From assembly GCF_016127315.1 (NCBI RefSeq), contig NZ_CP065997.1, positions 1,488,001-1,552,000 on the forward strand: a stretch of 64,000 nt of DNA. The letters are read 5' to 3'. The position numbers and the translations under genes were made by a program. The notes below the pieces were generated by a model that was given only the letters and a program-made list of their open reading frames with translations, made no database searches and was not told the DNA's origin. Each line of letters opens with the position of its first letter. The first letter of the stretch is position 1. The DNA is from Achromobacter deleyi. Its GTDB lineage: Bacteria > Pseudomonadota > Gammaproteobacteria > Burkholderiales > Burkholderiaceae_B. Shown one piece after another: positions 25,952 to 33,959 of the stretch.

Positions 25952-27001
25952 TCAGCCGCGCGCCCGCACCCGCGTCACCCGGCCGCCCCACCACAGGCGG
26001 CCGGCCTGCGGCTCCACCGGCAGGATCTGGCGCAGCAGCGCCAGCACCTTGCGCGTGTCGTCCAACTGGAACACACCCGACACCTTCAAGCGCGCCACCG
26101 TAGGGTCGCACTCGATCGGCCCGTGATAGCGCGCCAGCTCGCGCAGGAAGGCGCCCAGCGGCATGTCGCGCACCGACAGCGCGCCCTCGACCCAGGCGCC
26201 GCCGTCCAGCATGCGCGCTGCCTCGGGCGCGATCATTTCCGCGCGGCGCGATGTCATGCGCGCGGACTGGCCCGGCTGCAACGTCAGCGCCGGTGCCAAT
26301 GCCGCGCCCTCGCGCGGCGCCAGCGCCACCGCGCCTTCATCCACCGCGACCTCGCTGTAGTCGTCCCACTGCCGCACCCGGTAGCGCGTGCCCAGCGCCT
26401 GCGCGCGGCCATCGCGCGTCTCCACGAACAGCGGCCGCGCCTGTGGCTCGTGTCCCGAGATCAGATAGATTTCACCGGCCAGCAACCGGATGCGGCGCAC
26501 CGCGCCGCCATAGTCGATATCGACCGCGCTGTCGCTGTTGAGCACCAGCGTGCCGCCATCCTGCAAGCGGACCTCGCGCCGTTCGCCGCGCGCGGTGGAC
26601 ACGTCGGCCAGCATCTGCCGCACCATGGGCGCATCGCCCAGCCGCCACGCCATCCACCCGCCCGCCGCCAGCGCGCCGAACGACGCCAGCACCTTGCGGC
26701 GCGAACGCCGCGCCTGCGCCGCGCCCGTCTGCCGCAGGATGCGCGCGGCCGCTTGCGGCGGCATCCCCGCCGCCGGCCGTTGCAACCGGGCGCCCAGCGC
26801 CTGCAGGCGTTCCCACACCACCGCGTGCGCCGGCCGCGCATGCAGCCAGGCCTCGAACGCCTGCCAGGCGCCGGCATCGGCCGTGTTGTATTGCAGCTTG
26901 ATGCGCCACTGGATCGCCGCGTCCAGCACGGCCGGGTCCGCCGCGCCGTCCGCCGCCGGACCGGGATCGGCCTGCGCCGCGGGCGTGCGATCAAGACTCA
27001 T
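25952..27001 (-). CDS. FecR-family anti-sigma/sigma regulator (cassette 1)
   Basis: 349 residues from ATG 27001, which lies inside the last codons of the sigma gene (11-base overlap), so the two are translationally coupled. The N-terminal cytoplasmic part has the DUF4880 features (AFEAWLHARPAHAVVWERLQ). One membrane segment follows (about LASFGALAAGGWMAWRLG). The periplasmic FecR domain contains TARGERREVRLQDGGTLVLNSDS, and a C-terminal STN-like secretin fold ends RLKVSGVF. It passes the receptor signal from the periplasm to the ECF sigma factor. Confidence 0.92.
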   Translation of the reverse strand: MSLDRTPAAQADPGPAADGAADPAVLDAAIQWRIKLQYNTADAGAWQAFEAWLHARPAHAVVWERLQALGARLQRPAAGMPPQAAARILRQTGAAQARRSRRKVLASFGALAAGGWMAWRLGDAPMVRQMLADVSTARGERREVRLQDGGTLVLNSDSAVDIDYGGAVRRIRLLAGEIYLISGHEPQARPLFVETRDGRAQALGTRYRVRQWDDYSEVAVDEGAVALAPREGAALAPALTLQPGQSARMTSRRAEMIAPEAARMLDGGAWVEGALSVRDMPLGAFLRELARYHGPIECDPTVARLKVSGVFQLDDTRKVLALLRQILPVEPQAGRLWWGGRVTRVRARG

Positions 27002-27590
27002 AGACCAGCCGATAGCAATGGCCCAGCGCCTGCGCCAGATAACGCTCCACCGTCGCCACCGACTTGCCCACCTGCCGCGCGATCTGCGGGCAGGTGTAGC
27101 CGTCCATCTGCGCCAGCAGGAACACATCGCGCACCTCGGGCTTGAGACGCCCCAGCATCTGCGCCACCTGCTCCAGCGATTCCAGGATCAGCAGGCGCGA
27201 CTCTTCAGAGGGCCAGTGCTGTTGCGGATAGGTCTGCAACACCGCCAGATAGCTGCGCTCGATCTCCAGCCGGCGCCAATGATCCACCAGCAGCCGGTTG
27301 GCGATGGTGCGCAGGTAGGCGCGCGGCTCGCGCAGGTCTGTGGCGGATGCGCGGGACGCATGGGAGAGGTGCTTCGTGCCGGACAGGCTTTGCCGGCCAG
27401 GGATATCGGGAATATCGGGGATATCGGACGTGTTGGCCGACAGCAGGCGCACGAAGGTGTCCTGCGCCAGATCGGCCGCGCGGTGCGCATCGCCCAGCTT
27501 CAGGCGCAACCAGCCATGCAGCCAGGCGTGATGGTCACGGTAGAGCGTCGCGATACCGGCGTCGGGGCTGGCGCTGGACTTGGCTGGCAT
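26991..27590 (-). CDS. FecI-type ECF sigma factor (cassette 1)
   Basis: 199 residues. Sigma region 2 is RAADLAQDTFVRLLS and region 4 is CPQIARQVGKSVATVERYLAQAL. FecI relatives are usually 165-175 residues; the extra length is a linker at residues 52-85 (SDIPDIPDIPGRQ then a Ser/His-rich stretch) encoded partly by a short ATATCGGG-type repeat near 27398-27428. It should direct RNA polymerase to the receptor promoter. A Fur-like box overlaps its own promoter. Confidence 0.9.
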   Translation of the reverse strand: MPAKSSASPDAGIATLYRDHHAWLHGWLRLKLGDAHRAADLAQDTFVRLLSANTSDIPDIPDIPGRQSLSGTKHLSHASRASATDLREPRAYLRTIANRLLVDHWRRLEIERSYLAVLQTYPQQHWPSEESRLLILESLEQVAQMLGRLKPEVRDVFLLAQMDGYTCPQIARQVGKSVATVERYLAQALGHCYRLVYES

Positions 27591-27606
27591 GGGGGCAGGG
27601 CATGTG

Positions 27607-27628
27607 AATGGGAATTGTTCACATTATA
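27607..27628 (-). promoter_or_regulatory. Fur-like box with -10 element ahead of the cassette 1 sigma gene
   Basis: Read on the minus strand, TATAAT (27628-27623) runs into a 19-bp element, AATGTGAACAATTCCCATT (27625-27607). It matches the box before the third cassette at 15 of 19 positions. It sits 17-36 bases before ATG 27590, in a position to block initiation. A nested inverted repeat TGTGAA-N9-TTCACA spans 27603-27623. Iron repression by Fur is inferred from the similarity and the gene type. Confidence 0.6.
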
Positions 27629-27728
27629 GGGGTGAAGCTTGGCCTGCCTCGGGACTTTGCGTCCTGGCCAACATCCCGCCGCCTGTAGCGGCAAGCCGCC
27701 ATCGACGCCATCGAGCGACATCTCGCCC

Positions 27729-28157
27729 TTAGAACGGCTTCATCACCACCAGCAGAATAATCAGCACCGGCGCGGCCAGCACCACCGGCATCAACCGCGC
27801 ACGGCCCGCCTCAGTGACGTCACCCGCCGCCTCCGCCAGCCGCCGCAGCCGTCCCGCCTGCATCCCGTGCACCGCCGCCAGCAACAGCACCAACGCCAGC
27901 TTCACCGACAGCCACCCGCTGCCAAACCATCCCGCGCTGCTCGCCAGATACACGCCGCTGGCCAACGCGCCCACCATCGCCGGCGTGGTCAGCAGCCGTT
28001 CCCACTTGCGCAGCAGCCGCAGGCGCGCCAGCTCCTGCGGCAAGGCCGGCCCCGGCAGCTTGTCGGCCGCCGCCAGCACGAACGCCTGCAGCACCATCCC
28101 CGCCACCCAGAACAACACCAGCGCCAGGTGCAGCGACTTGATCAGCAGATACGCCAT
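27729..28157 (-). CDS. CopD-like small integral membrane protein
   Basis: 142 residues with four hydrophobic segments. It starts LLIKSLHLALVLFWVAGMV, with the His-containing first helix typical of CopD/HemJ-like proteins, then LLTTPAMVGALASGVYL and a C-terminal VVLAAPVLIILLVVMKPF. Members of this broad group sit in the inner membrane; some bind haem or copper, but the role here is unknown. Its start is 3 bases after the stop of the DUF3817 gene, so they form an operon. Confidence 0.7.
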   Translation of the reverse strand: MAYLLIKSLHLALVLFWVAGMVLQAFVLAAADKLPGPALPQELARLRLLRKWERLLTTPAMVGALASGVYLASSAGWFGSGWLSVKLALVLLLAAVHGMQAGRLRRLAEAAGDVTEAGRARLMPVVLAAPVLIILLVVMKPF

Positions 28158-28160
28158 CGC

Positions 28161-28472
28161 TCACGCCTCCCGCGCGCGGCGCAGCGAACGCGCGATCACG
28201 AAGCCGCCAAACGGCACCAGCGTCGCCACCAACGTCCACACCAGCCGTTGGCGCGGCCAGCCCTGCGCCGACGCCACATTGCACGCCAGCGCGATATAGA
28301 CCATGAACGCCACCCCATGCACCGGCCCCACCCACGACACCCCTTGCGGCATCCCGGCCAGATGCTTCAACGGCACCGCGACGCCCAGCAGCGCCAACAG
28401 CGTCACGCCTTCCAGCATGGCCGCCCACTTGAAGAGGGCAGGGGTCGAAGCATCGGAGTCTTTCAGGGGCAT
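28161..28472 (-). CDS. DUF3817 membrane protein
   Basis: 103 residues. The family pattern is clear: ALFKWAAMLEGVTLLALLG, then VGPVHGVAFMVYIALA, then VATLVPFGGFVIARSLRR, giving three membrane helices with a basic end. The reading frame extends far upstream, but ATG 28472 is the family-consistent start (CCCCTGAAAGACTCCG follows it). The function of DUF3817 is unknown. It is first gene of a two-gene unit with the CopD-like gene and divergent from the GlxA-type regulator. Confidence 0.85.
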   Translation of the reverse strand: MPLKDSDASTPALFKWAAMLEGVTLLALLGVAVPLKHLAGMPQGVSWVGPVHGVAFMVYIALACNVASAQGWPRQRLVWTLVATLVPFGGFVIARSLRRAREA

Positions 28473-28610
28473 GGCAGCGTCTCGCAACAGGATCAGCGGC
28501 ATTGTCCGGGCTGGCGCAATCGCCAGCCATTGGCCAAAATGCCATTCTTCGAAAGAAATCCGCCAACCGTGCGCCGCCGTCCGCCCGACCCGTCCAAAGG
28601 CCCCAGCCCC

Positions 28611-29567
28611 ATGCCCAAGCCCACCCCGCACCGCGTCGCCGTGCTCGCCTTCGACGGCCTCGTCGCGGGCGACCTGTCCATCCCCTGCGAGATCTTCCAG
28701 CTCGCCGAAACCCTCGACGGCCGCCGCCCCTACGCCGTACAGGTCCACGCCAGCAAACCCCGCGTCCGCACCCACGCCTACGACCTGCACATCCGCCACC
28801 GCCTGGATGCCGCGCGCGGCGCCGACACCCTCGTCATCCCCGGCCTGGCCGACCCGGCCGACAGTGTCCCGGACGACATCCTCGACCTGGTCCGCCACGC
28901 CCACGCCCGGGGCGCCCGCATCGCCTCCATCTGCACCGGCGCCTTCGTCCTGGCCGCCAGCGGCATCCTCGACGGCCTCAAGGCCACCACCCACTGGAAA
29001 GCCGCTGGCCTGCTCGCGCGCCGCTACCCCGCCATCGACGTCAACCCCAACGTCCTGTTCGTCGACAACGGCCAGGTCCTGACCTCCGCCGGCGCCGCCG
29101 CCGGCATGGACCTGTGCCTGCACATGATCAAGCGCGACCACGGCGCCGCCGTCGCCGCCAACAGCGCCCGCCTCGCCGTCGTGCCGCTGGAACGCGCCGG
29201 CGGCCAGGCGCAATTCATCGTCCGGCCCACGCCGGCCTCGCACACCGACCTGACGCCGCTGCTGCACTGGATCGAACACCGGCTGGCCGAGAACCTGACC
29301 GTCGCCGCGCTAGCCGCCCAGGCCGCGGTCAGCGTGCGCACCTTGAACCGACGGTTTCAGGAACTGTTGGGGGTAAGTCCGCTGCAATGGGTGATCCAGG
29401 CCCGCGTGAATCGTGCGCGCGGGATGCTGGAGACGACGGACCTGCCGGTGGAACGGGTGGCGATGGAGGTGGGGTTCGGGTCAGCGGTGTCGCTGCGGGA
29501 GCATTTCACGGGGATCGTGGGGACGAGCCCGATGGGGTATCGAAGGGCGTTTCGGCGGGCGGCGTGA
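28611..29567 (+). CDS. GlxA-family AraC-type transcriptional regulator
   Basis: 318 residues. The N-terminal half is a DJ-1/PfpI (class I amidotransferase-like) domain starting HRVAVLAFDGLVAGDLSIPCEIFQ, with the nucleophile-elbow sequence IASICTGAFVLAASG. The C-terminal half is an AraC double helix-turn-helix: LTVAALAAQAAVSVRTLNRRF, then GVSPLQWVIQARV and PVERVAMEVGFGSAVSLREHF. ATG 28611 follows an AAAGG; the frame is open far upstream but that part is antisense to the DUF3817/CopD genes. Relatives control catabolic genes, often for amino acids or quaternary amines. The target here is unknown. Confidence 0.93.
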   Translation: MPKPTPHRVAVLAFDGLVAGDLSIPCEIFQLAETLDGRRPYAVQVHASKPRVRTHAYDLHIRHRLDAARGADTLVIPGLADPADSVPDDILDLVRHAHARGARIASICTGAFVLAASGILDGLKATTHWKAAGLLARRYPAIDVNPNVLFVDNGQVLTSAGAAAGMDLCLHMIKRDHGAAVAANSARLAVVPLERAGGQAQFIVRPTPASHTDLTPLLHWIEHRLAENLTVAALAAQAAVSVRTLNRRFQELLGVSPLQWVIQARVNRARGMLETTDLPVERVAMEVGFGSAVSLREHFTGIVGTSPMGYRRAFRRAA

Positions 29568-29661
29568 GGGTGGCCTGATGCCTGGGGATGGGGCGGCCTG
29601 ACGCTCGGTGGCCTGGAACGGGCCTGACGCATTACGCGACAGGCCGTTGGTTTTTCTTGGG

Positions 29662-29994
29662 TTACTGGATCGAGCGCGGCGCGTTGTGCGTGGCGGCGTC
29701 GAACGCGGCGTCATCGGCGTAGGCGCGGGCCGATTCCAGCATGGCGTCGGTCAGGGTACCGAGGTGATCGCACAGGCCCTCCACGCCACCCATCAACGCG
29801 GCCACCGTCCATGCGTCCAGCGGCTGGCTGCCGGTGGCGGCGGGTTCCGAAGCGCTGTTGCCGACCAGGCGGGCGATGGTCTGGATAGCGTAGCGGGCGC
29901 GTTCGATGTTGTAGAGGTGGGAGAGGGGGACCGGGGCGTGCTCGGGGTCGGTGTCGACCAGCCAGGGGTTTTGGGTGAGGGGGTGGGATTGCAT
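29662..29994 (-). CDS. Small protein of unknown function
   Basis: 110 residues from ATG 29994, supported by GGAGG six bases upstream. No membrane segment. Helical core LYNIERARYAIQTIARLVGN followed by LDAWTVAALMGGVEGLCDHLGTL. The layout recalls small DUF3077-type proteins of this family of bacteria, but I am not confident. The leader contains a hairpin (CCCCACTT..AAATGGGG, 30034-30051). Confidence 0.55.
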   Translation of the reverse strand: MQSHPLTQNPWLVDTDPEHAPVPLSHLYNIERARYAIQTIARLVGNSASEPAATGSQPLDAWTVAALMGGVEGLCDHLGTLTDAMLESARAYADDAAFDAATHNAPRSIQ

Positions 29995-30354
29995 GGACTT
30001 CCTCCGACGATGTGGAAATCCCGCTGCCCCACTTCCAAATGGGGCGGGCGGGCACAGGACAAGGTTGGAAGACCGGATCGTCGGAACCGGCGTGCGGCTA
30101 GCGCACCCCTGCCAAGGCCCGCCCATTGGGCGTGCGGAGGCTTGCTGACCCTAAGGGGTCGGCATCGACGAATTTTCCGGCTTCCACACCGGGGTACCGT
30201 TGGTAGCGGCAGTTGGAGGAGTATACGGTGATGGCTATGAGTCTTGTACGCAATCAGTGAGCAATTTAGCCATAGGCATCACTAAGAGAGACATCAAGCT
30301 CAAACCTGACAGTTCCCACATGGTTCCGCTATGCCCGAGAGCCAGTCCGTGCGG
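29995..30354. other. Transition into the low-GC island
   Basis: About 360 bases. The first 150 bases are GC-rich leader of the preceding minus-strand gene and include the CCCCACTT/AAATGGGG hairpin. From about 30230 the base composition turns AT-rich, and this is likely the left boundary of the inserted island. I see no tRNA gene, no integrase and no obvious direct repeat matching the other end near 36200. Confidence 0.4.
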
Positions 30355-32547
30355 TTAGAACTCGTTTGACCGCTCGCGAGGTTCTTGCGCGTCCAGCTTT
30401 AGCAAGCTGATTAGTTCTCGATCCCCCTCTTGGCCAGAAATAAATTCCAAAACCCAGTTTGATAGCTCTTTATAATCCGCCCGTTGAAGTTTCAACCTGC
30501 CAGTACCAAGAGCAAACGCGAACTCCGCAATCGCCTCCCCTTGCTGCCTTAATCTAGACATAAACATTTTTTTCAAAAGCAGTAACATATACTGACTTTC
30601 GGCAGGGAGTGTCGAATAATCAAGCTCGGATGGGTAGGCCTGCCGCAAAATAGCAGCTTGAATTATTCCGTCGTTGTAACGATTAAAGTTCTGCGGGTCC
30701 AGTACAACTTGCTGAAATGCCTCTGAGGTTAAGCGGTGATCGTCCGATGAGAATTCTTCCGTTCTAGCCCGTTGCAAAATTGCGCCTATTGTGAGTAATA
30801 CCATGGGCGCATGCAGAGCACCTTCATTATATTTGCAGTTCCAGAACACAAAATCCGGTCGTAGCTTCAGACGATGATCGTCCGCCACAAGACTGGGCAA
30901 CAAGGTGTCTTCGACAAGCCCACTACGCCTGCTCGGATCCCAACGATATCGGAGTGCCTTTGCACGTACATCGGAGGTTTTCGTTGCCTCTTCCTCATCT
31001 CGAAAAGAGTGTTGAAGGGCTGACCCTACAGCTAACGTGTGATGACATTCAAAAATACAAGACTTATCTTTAGTTTGAGTCAGATTACGCTTCAAGAATG
31101 AGGCGTCAGAACTCGTTTCACATATTTGCACGCCCACAAGATAAGTCTTGGCTCCCAGATGGGTCGCCCGCAAATCGCGAGACACACCCAGCAGCATCGA
31201 CCCTTTGCTTATCACGGCAGCCACAATGAGCAGCCCGCGATTTGGACATAGAAATTCGGCAGCAGATTCAAGGTTAGAACTGGCGCGAACCCCCCACGGC
31301 AGATTAATTGACAACTGATTAAAGTAATCAGTACAAACTTCTGCCATAACTCTACTCGCGGGATCGTCCTGAAATACTATTCCTTGAATGGAGGCAGGAA
31401 CTTTTGCCCTCAACTGTTTGTGAAGCCAGACGCTAAATGGCTCGGCTTTAGTTAGCCTGTGCCCGTCGACCAGTAAAGTACGCCGCTGCCCGTTATCGTC
31501 GAAGCCGTTAGTTGAAATAAGACCTTGATCGCGGAAATCCTCTGCGAACTTCGCCGCTTTCTCACAGCGATGGAAATTTAGTGCCAAAGTGATCTTTTTA
31601 GGAAGGATCTGCTCGGGATGGAACCTCTCTCCGTAAATGCGCAATGGCCGAACGCCCGCAACCGGAGCGTTGCCATCTATCCATGTGGATGGCCGAGGAA
31701 GCTTACACAACGCTCGGCCAGCGTCTTGCGCATCCGAAAAAGTTAGTAGTGTCACAACATCATCATCGGCACAACGAGTATGCGATATCCATCGCCTCTG
31801 TAAAGACATAGACGACGATGCCGAAATAATACAGAAGAACGTCTTATGAGGCGGAACTTCAATATTTTGCATTCCACCATGTGAATGGAAGCTGATTATC
31901 TGGGGGCTGCCTCGCTTCAATTTATACAGCATGTCCCGCAGCGAGTAGGCTATAGGTGATATAGCCATTGAATCGACAAAGATAACTTTCAGGTCATCAA
32001 TCCTCAGTCTGGCCAACAATGCAAACGCCAAAAAATCGACAGATGCACTTGTGGATAGCGCTTCCTCAGTCCGCAGGAAATGGCTAGATCTTTCGCCAGA
32101 TGGCTTTACAAATTCAAACCCGGCAGGCGCACGAATGATGGCCTTTTCGTCAGCAAAAACCGCTTCCACACCACAATATAAGATATTGGGGAAGACCTCC
32201 ACCAAGCGGTTCACTGTGCACAAGCCGTCTGTTGCGACAGTTGCCTCTACTTGAATTACCTCTACTGGTTGACATGTTATGTCGATGCAAGCGAGATGTA
32301 CGCTTGTCTTGCCCTTGAATCGATTGATACTCTGCTTAACCATCAAACTGGAGAGTAGCGCCAAGACTTCCGCACGATCACTTTCCAGGCACACGACCAA
32401 GACCCCGTCCGGATACAGAATGCGCTGAGCCACATCGGTTAGAGCCATAGCGAAGTCAGCTGCGGATAATGTTCCCGGATGCTTGAAGATCACTTCAAAC
32501 GTCGCGTCCGAAGGGTGCGCCCAAGGATATGAAAATAATGGGCTCAT
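30355..32547 (-). CDS. Large protein with two phosphoribosyltransferase-like segments (candidate defence effector)
   Basis: 730 residues from ATG 32547; this ATG overlaps the stop of the GHKL ATPase gene (ATGA), so the pair is translationally coupled. No signal peptide or membrane segment. Segment 1 (about 165-290) has a Rossmann/PRTase-like strand KVIFVDSMAISPIAYSL and later FCIISASSSMSLQ. Segment 2 (about 385-480) has GLLIVAAVISKGSMLLGVSRDLR then GAKTYLVGVQI, the layout of a PRTase PRPP loop, but the usual acidic pair before the loop is Ala-Ala here. The C-terminal domain (565-690) holds DFVFWN, NDGIIQAAILRQAYPSELDYS and AIAEFAFALGTGRLKL. I recognise no named family. Codon use and GC differ strongly from the flanking genes. 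Nucleotide binding or base/ribose chemistry is inference. Confidence 0.75.
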   Translation of the reverse strand: MSPLFSYPWAHPSDATFEVIFKHPGTLSAADFAMALTDVAQRILYPDGVLVVCLESDRAEVLALLSSLMVKQSINRFKGKTSVHLACIDITCQPVEVIQVEATVATDGLCTVNRLVEVFPNILYCGVEAVFADEKAIIRAPAGFEFVKPSGERSSHFLRTEEALSTSASVDFLAFALLARLRIDDLKVIFVDSMAISPIAYSLRDMLYKLKRGSPQIISFHSHGGMQNIEVPPHKTFFCIISASSSMSLQRRWISHTRCADDDVVTLLTFSDAQDAGRALCKLPRPSTWIDGNAPVAGVRPLRIYGERFHPEQILPKKITLALNFHRCEKAAKFAEDFRDQGLISTNGFDDNGQRRTLLVDGHRLTKAEPFSVWLHKQLRAKVPASIQGIVFQDDPASRVMAEVCTDYFNQLSINLPWGVRASSNLESAAEFLCPNRGLLIVAAVISKGSMLLGVSRDLRATHLGAKTYLVGVQICETSSDASFLKRNLTQTKDKSCIFECHHTLAVGSALQHSFRDEEEATKTSDVRAKALRYRWDPSRRSGLVEDTLLPSLVADDHRLKLRPDFVFWNCKYNEGALHAPMVLLTIGAILQRARTEEFSSDDHRLTSEAFQQVVLDPQNFNRYNDGIIQAAILRQAYPSELDYSTLPAESQYMLLLLKKMFMSRLRQQGEAIAEFAFALGTGRLKLQRADYKELSNWVLEFISGQEGDRELISLLKLDAQEPRERSNEF

Positions 32548-33773
32548 TCTCGCTCCCGCGACAACGGAATCGCTATCGTGTATGACGTACCGGGAATTAG
32601 GGGAAGCTCGGTACGTCTTGAATGCCAAGGTTCGGGCGCAAATTTTGTAGTGTTGGGTTTCGAGAAATCTTGATGCAAAAAAAGGCGCCCGGTTCGCAAT
32701 GAGAGGAAAGCACCAAGGGCTTTTAACGCTTCGAGTGAAGAACTGAGGCCCTGACCATACCCTCTAGATTGTTTTGTAGTCGCATGCATCTCAAAGCATG
32801 CTTTTACATACTCAGCTTCTTTTTCAATCGAAATGTTCTGAAGATCGACAGAAGGCGCATGCTGGGCGGCCCACCGCCTAGCGAGCCCAGGTCCTGTGTC
32901 ATAGACAGTGACCTCGAGCAGACGCGTACCGACGAGAGGTGCAGTAGTCGATTCGCGGCGAGGTCTCATTTTCTCGAACCGCCGTAAATTCTCTTCAGCA
33001 GAGGGGCGATGCGTCTTCTTTTGCGTAGAAGACCAGGCAAAATATCGTCCTAAGGGACCACTATCATCTCCAGACTCAGTTTTTCGAGCACGGTATTCAA
33101 ATGTCCGCATGAAGATCCCTCGCATGTTTCCAAGGGGATATGCCAGTCCGTTCTCGTCCACGCGAGCGTGGTCATGAGTGTTGGCGAAAAGTTCTTCGAC
33201 GAGGGTGCTGAGATATTCCAGCCTTTCGGCAGAGATTGCTCGTAGGGCCGCGGGCTCGAACGACTCAATCATCTGCCGTGTTAGCGTCTGAAAGCCGTCC
33301 GATTTGCGAAGCGTTGCCGCGTCTCTTTGGCTGTAAAGAGGAAGTAGAAACTCGTTCGCTGCGCCTTGAAAACAGCAAAGATGAGCGCCCCGACTTCCGT
33401 TGGTATCACGGTATCGGGATGACTGCATCGCCACAAGAGTTGGTACGAGGTACCTACGAAGCTCAGCCGATGTCGCAGAAAACTCCAATGCTCCAACAGC
33501 ACTCTCAGCGAAGTACATGGCTGCACATCCATGGGGCTCAAGTGCTAATTTCGCTAGTACAGCGCTGGGAGGTGATCCGACAATTTTTAGTTGGCGAGCC
33601 TCACTGTGCCGAGACCATTTGGCGAGACACTGGATCAACATTCCGCTCATGGCAAACCGTCCGCCATCCTGAAATTTGGAGGGCACAGAAATTGGGTCGG
33701 TAATTACCTTAGGAAGCTGTTCGACCAAGTCGAGCAGTTGTGTGTAGTTTAGATCTCGCGGAATAGATACCAT
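32544..33773 (-). CDS. GHKL-fold ATPase (histidine-kinase-like ATPase domain)
   Basis: 409 residues. ATP-binding motifs in GHKL order: N-box EELFANTHDHA (193-203, Asn198), G1 box YDTGPG (291-296), G2 lid TTKQSRGYGQGLSS (332-345), and the last strand PGTSYTIAIPL (394-404). There is no phosphoacceptor His domain, no receiver and no membrane segment, so it is not a classical sensor kinase. The ~190-residue N-terminal part is unrecognised. Such stand-alone GHKL ATPases (MORC/paraMORC-like, Hsp90-like) recur in prokaryotic conflict systems. It is the first gene of a coupled pair with the 730-residue protein. Role as ATP-driven sensor or switch is inferred. Confidence 0.85.
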   Translation of the reverse strand: MVSIPRDLNYTQLLDLVEQLPKVITDPISVPSKFQDGGRFAMSGMLIQCLAKWSRHSEARQLKIVGSPPSAVLAKLALEPHGCAAMYFAESAVGALEFSATSAELRRYLVPTLVAMQSSRYRDTNGSRGAHLCCFQGAANEFLLPLYSQRDAATLRKSDGFQTLTRQMIESFEPAALRAISAERLEYLSTLVEELFANTHDHARVDENGLAYPLGNMRGIFMRTFEYRARKTESGDDSGPLGRYFAWSSTQKKTHRPSAEENLRRFEKMRPRRESTTAPLVGTRLLEVTVYDTGPGLARRWAAQHAPSVDLQNISIEKEAEYVKACFEMHATTKQSRGYGQGLSSSLEALKALGAFLSLRTGRLFLHQDFSKPNTTKFAPEPWHSRRTELPLIPGTSYTIAIPLSRERE

Positions 33774-33959
33774 TCAATCCTCGACAAAGGACGGCCTATG
33801 CGATCCGTACTCAAATTGCATGACGATCATAGTTGTGTGATTCTAGACTCAAGTTCGCATATTCGGCTACGCTATTGGCGACCCTGCTAGAAAAATTACT
33901 TTCCACTTCGGCGAAGATTCGCTCAAACACCTTTTTACGTTAAAAATTAGATCTCATTG
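33774..33959. promoter_or_regulatory. Divergent promoter region of the island
   Basis: 186 AT-rich bases between the divergent GHKL ATPase gene and the Mrr-ImmA/IrrE fusion gene. It must drive both, so it is the natural control point if the fusion protein also regulates the pair. I see no clean palindromic operator. Confidence 0.45.

Noticed and set aside
27603..27623. TGTGAA-N9-TTCACA as a CRP-type site
   Set aside because: CRP sites have a 6-base spacer between TGTGA and TCACA. Here it is 11, and the sequence fits a Fur-like box better.
30034..30051. Hairpin CCCCACTT..AAATGGGG as a possible riboswitch or small RNA
   Set aside because: Only a short imperfect stem without a T-run or conserved aptamer features. 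Kept as a simple leader hairpin.
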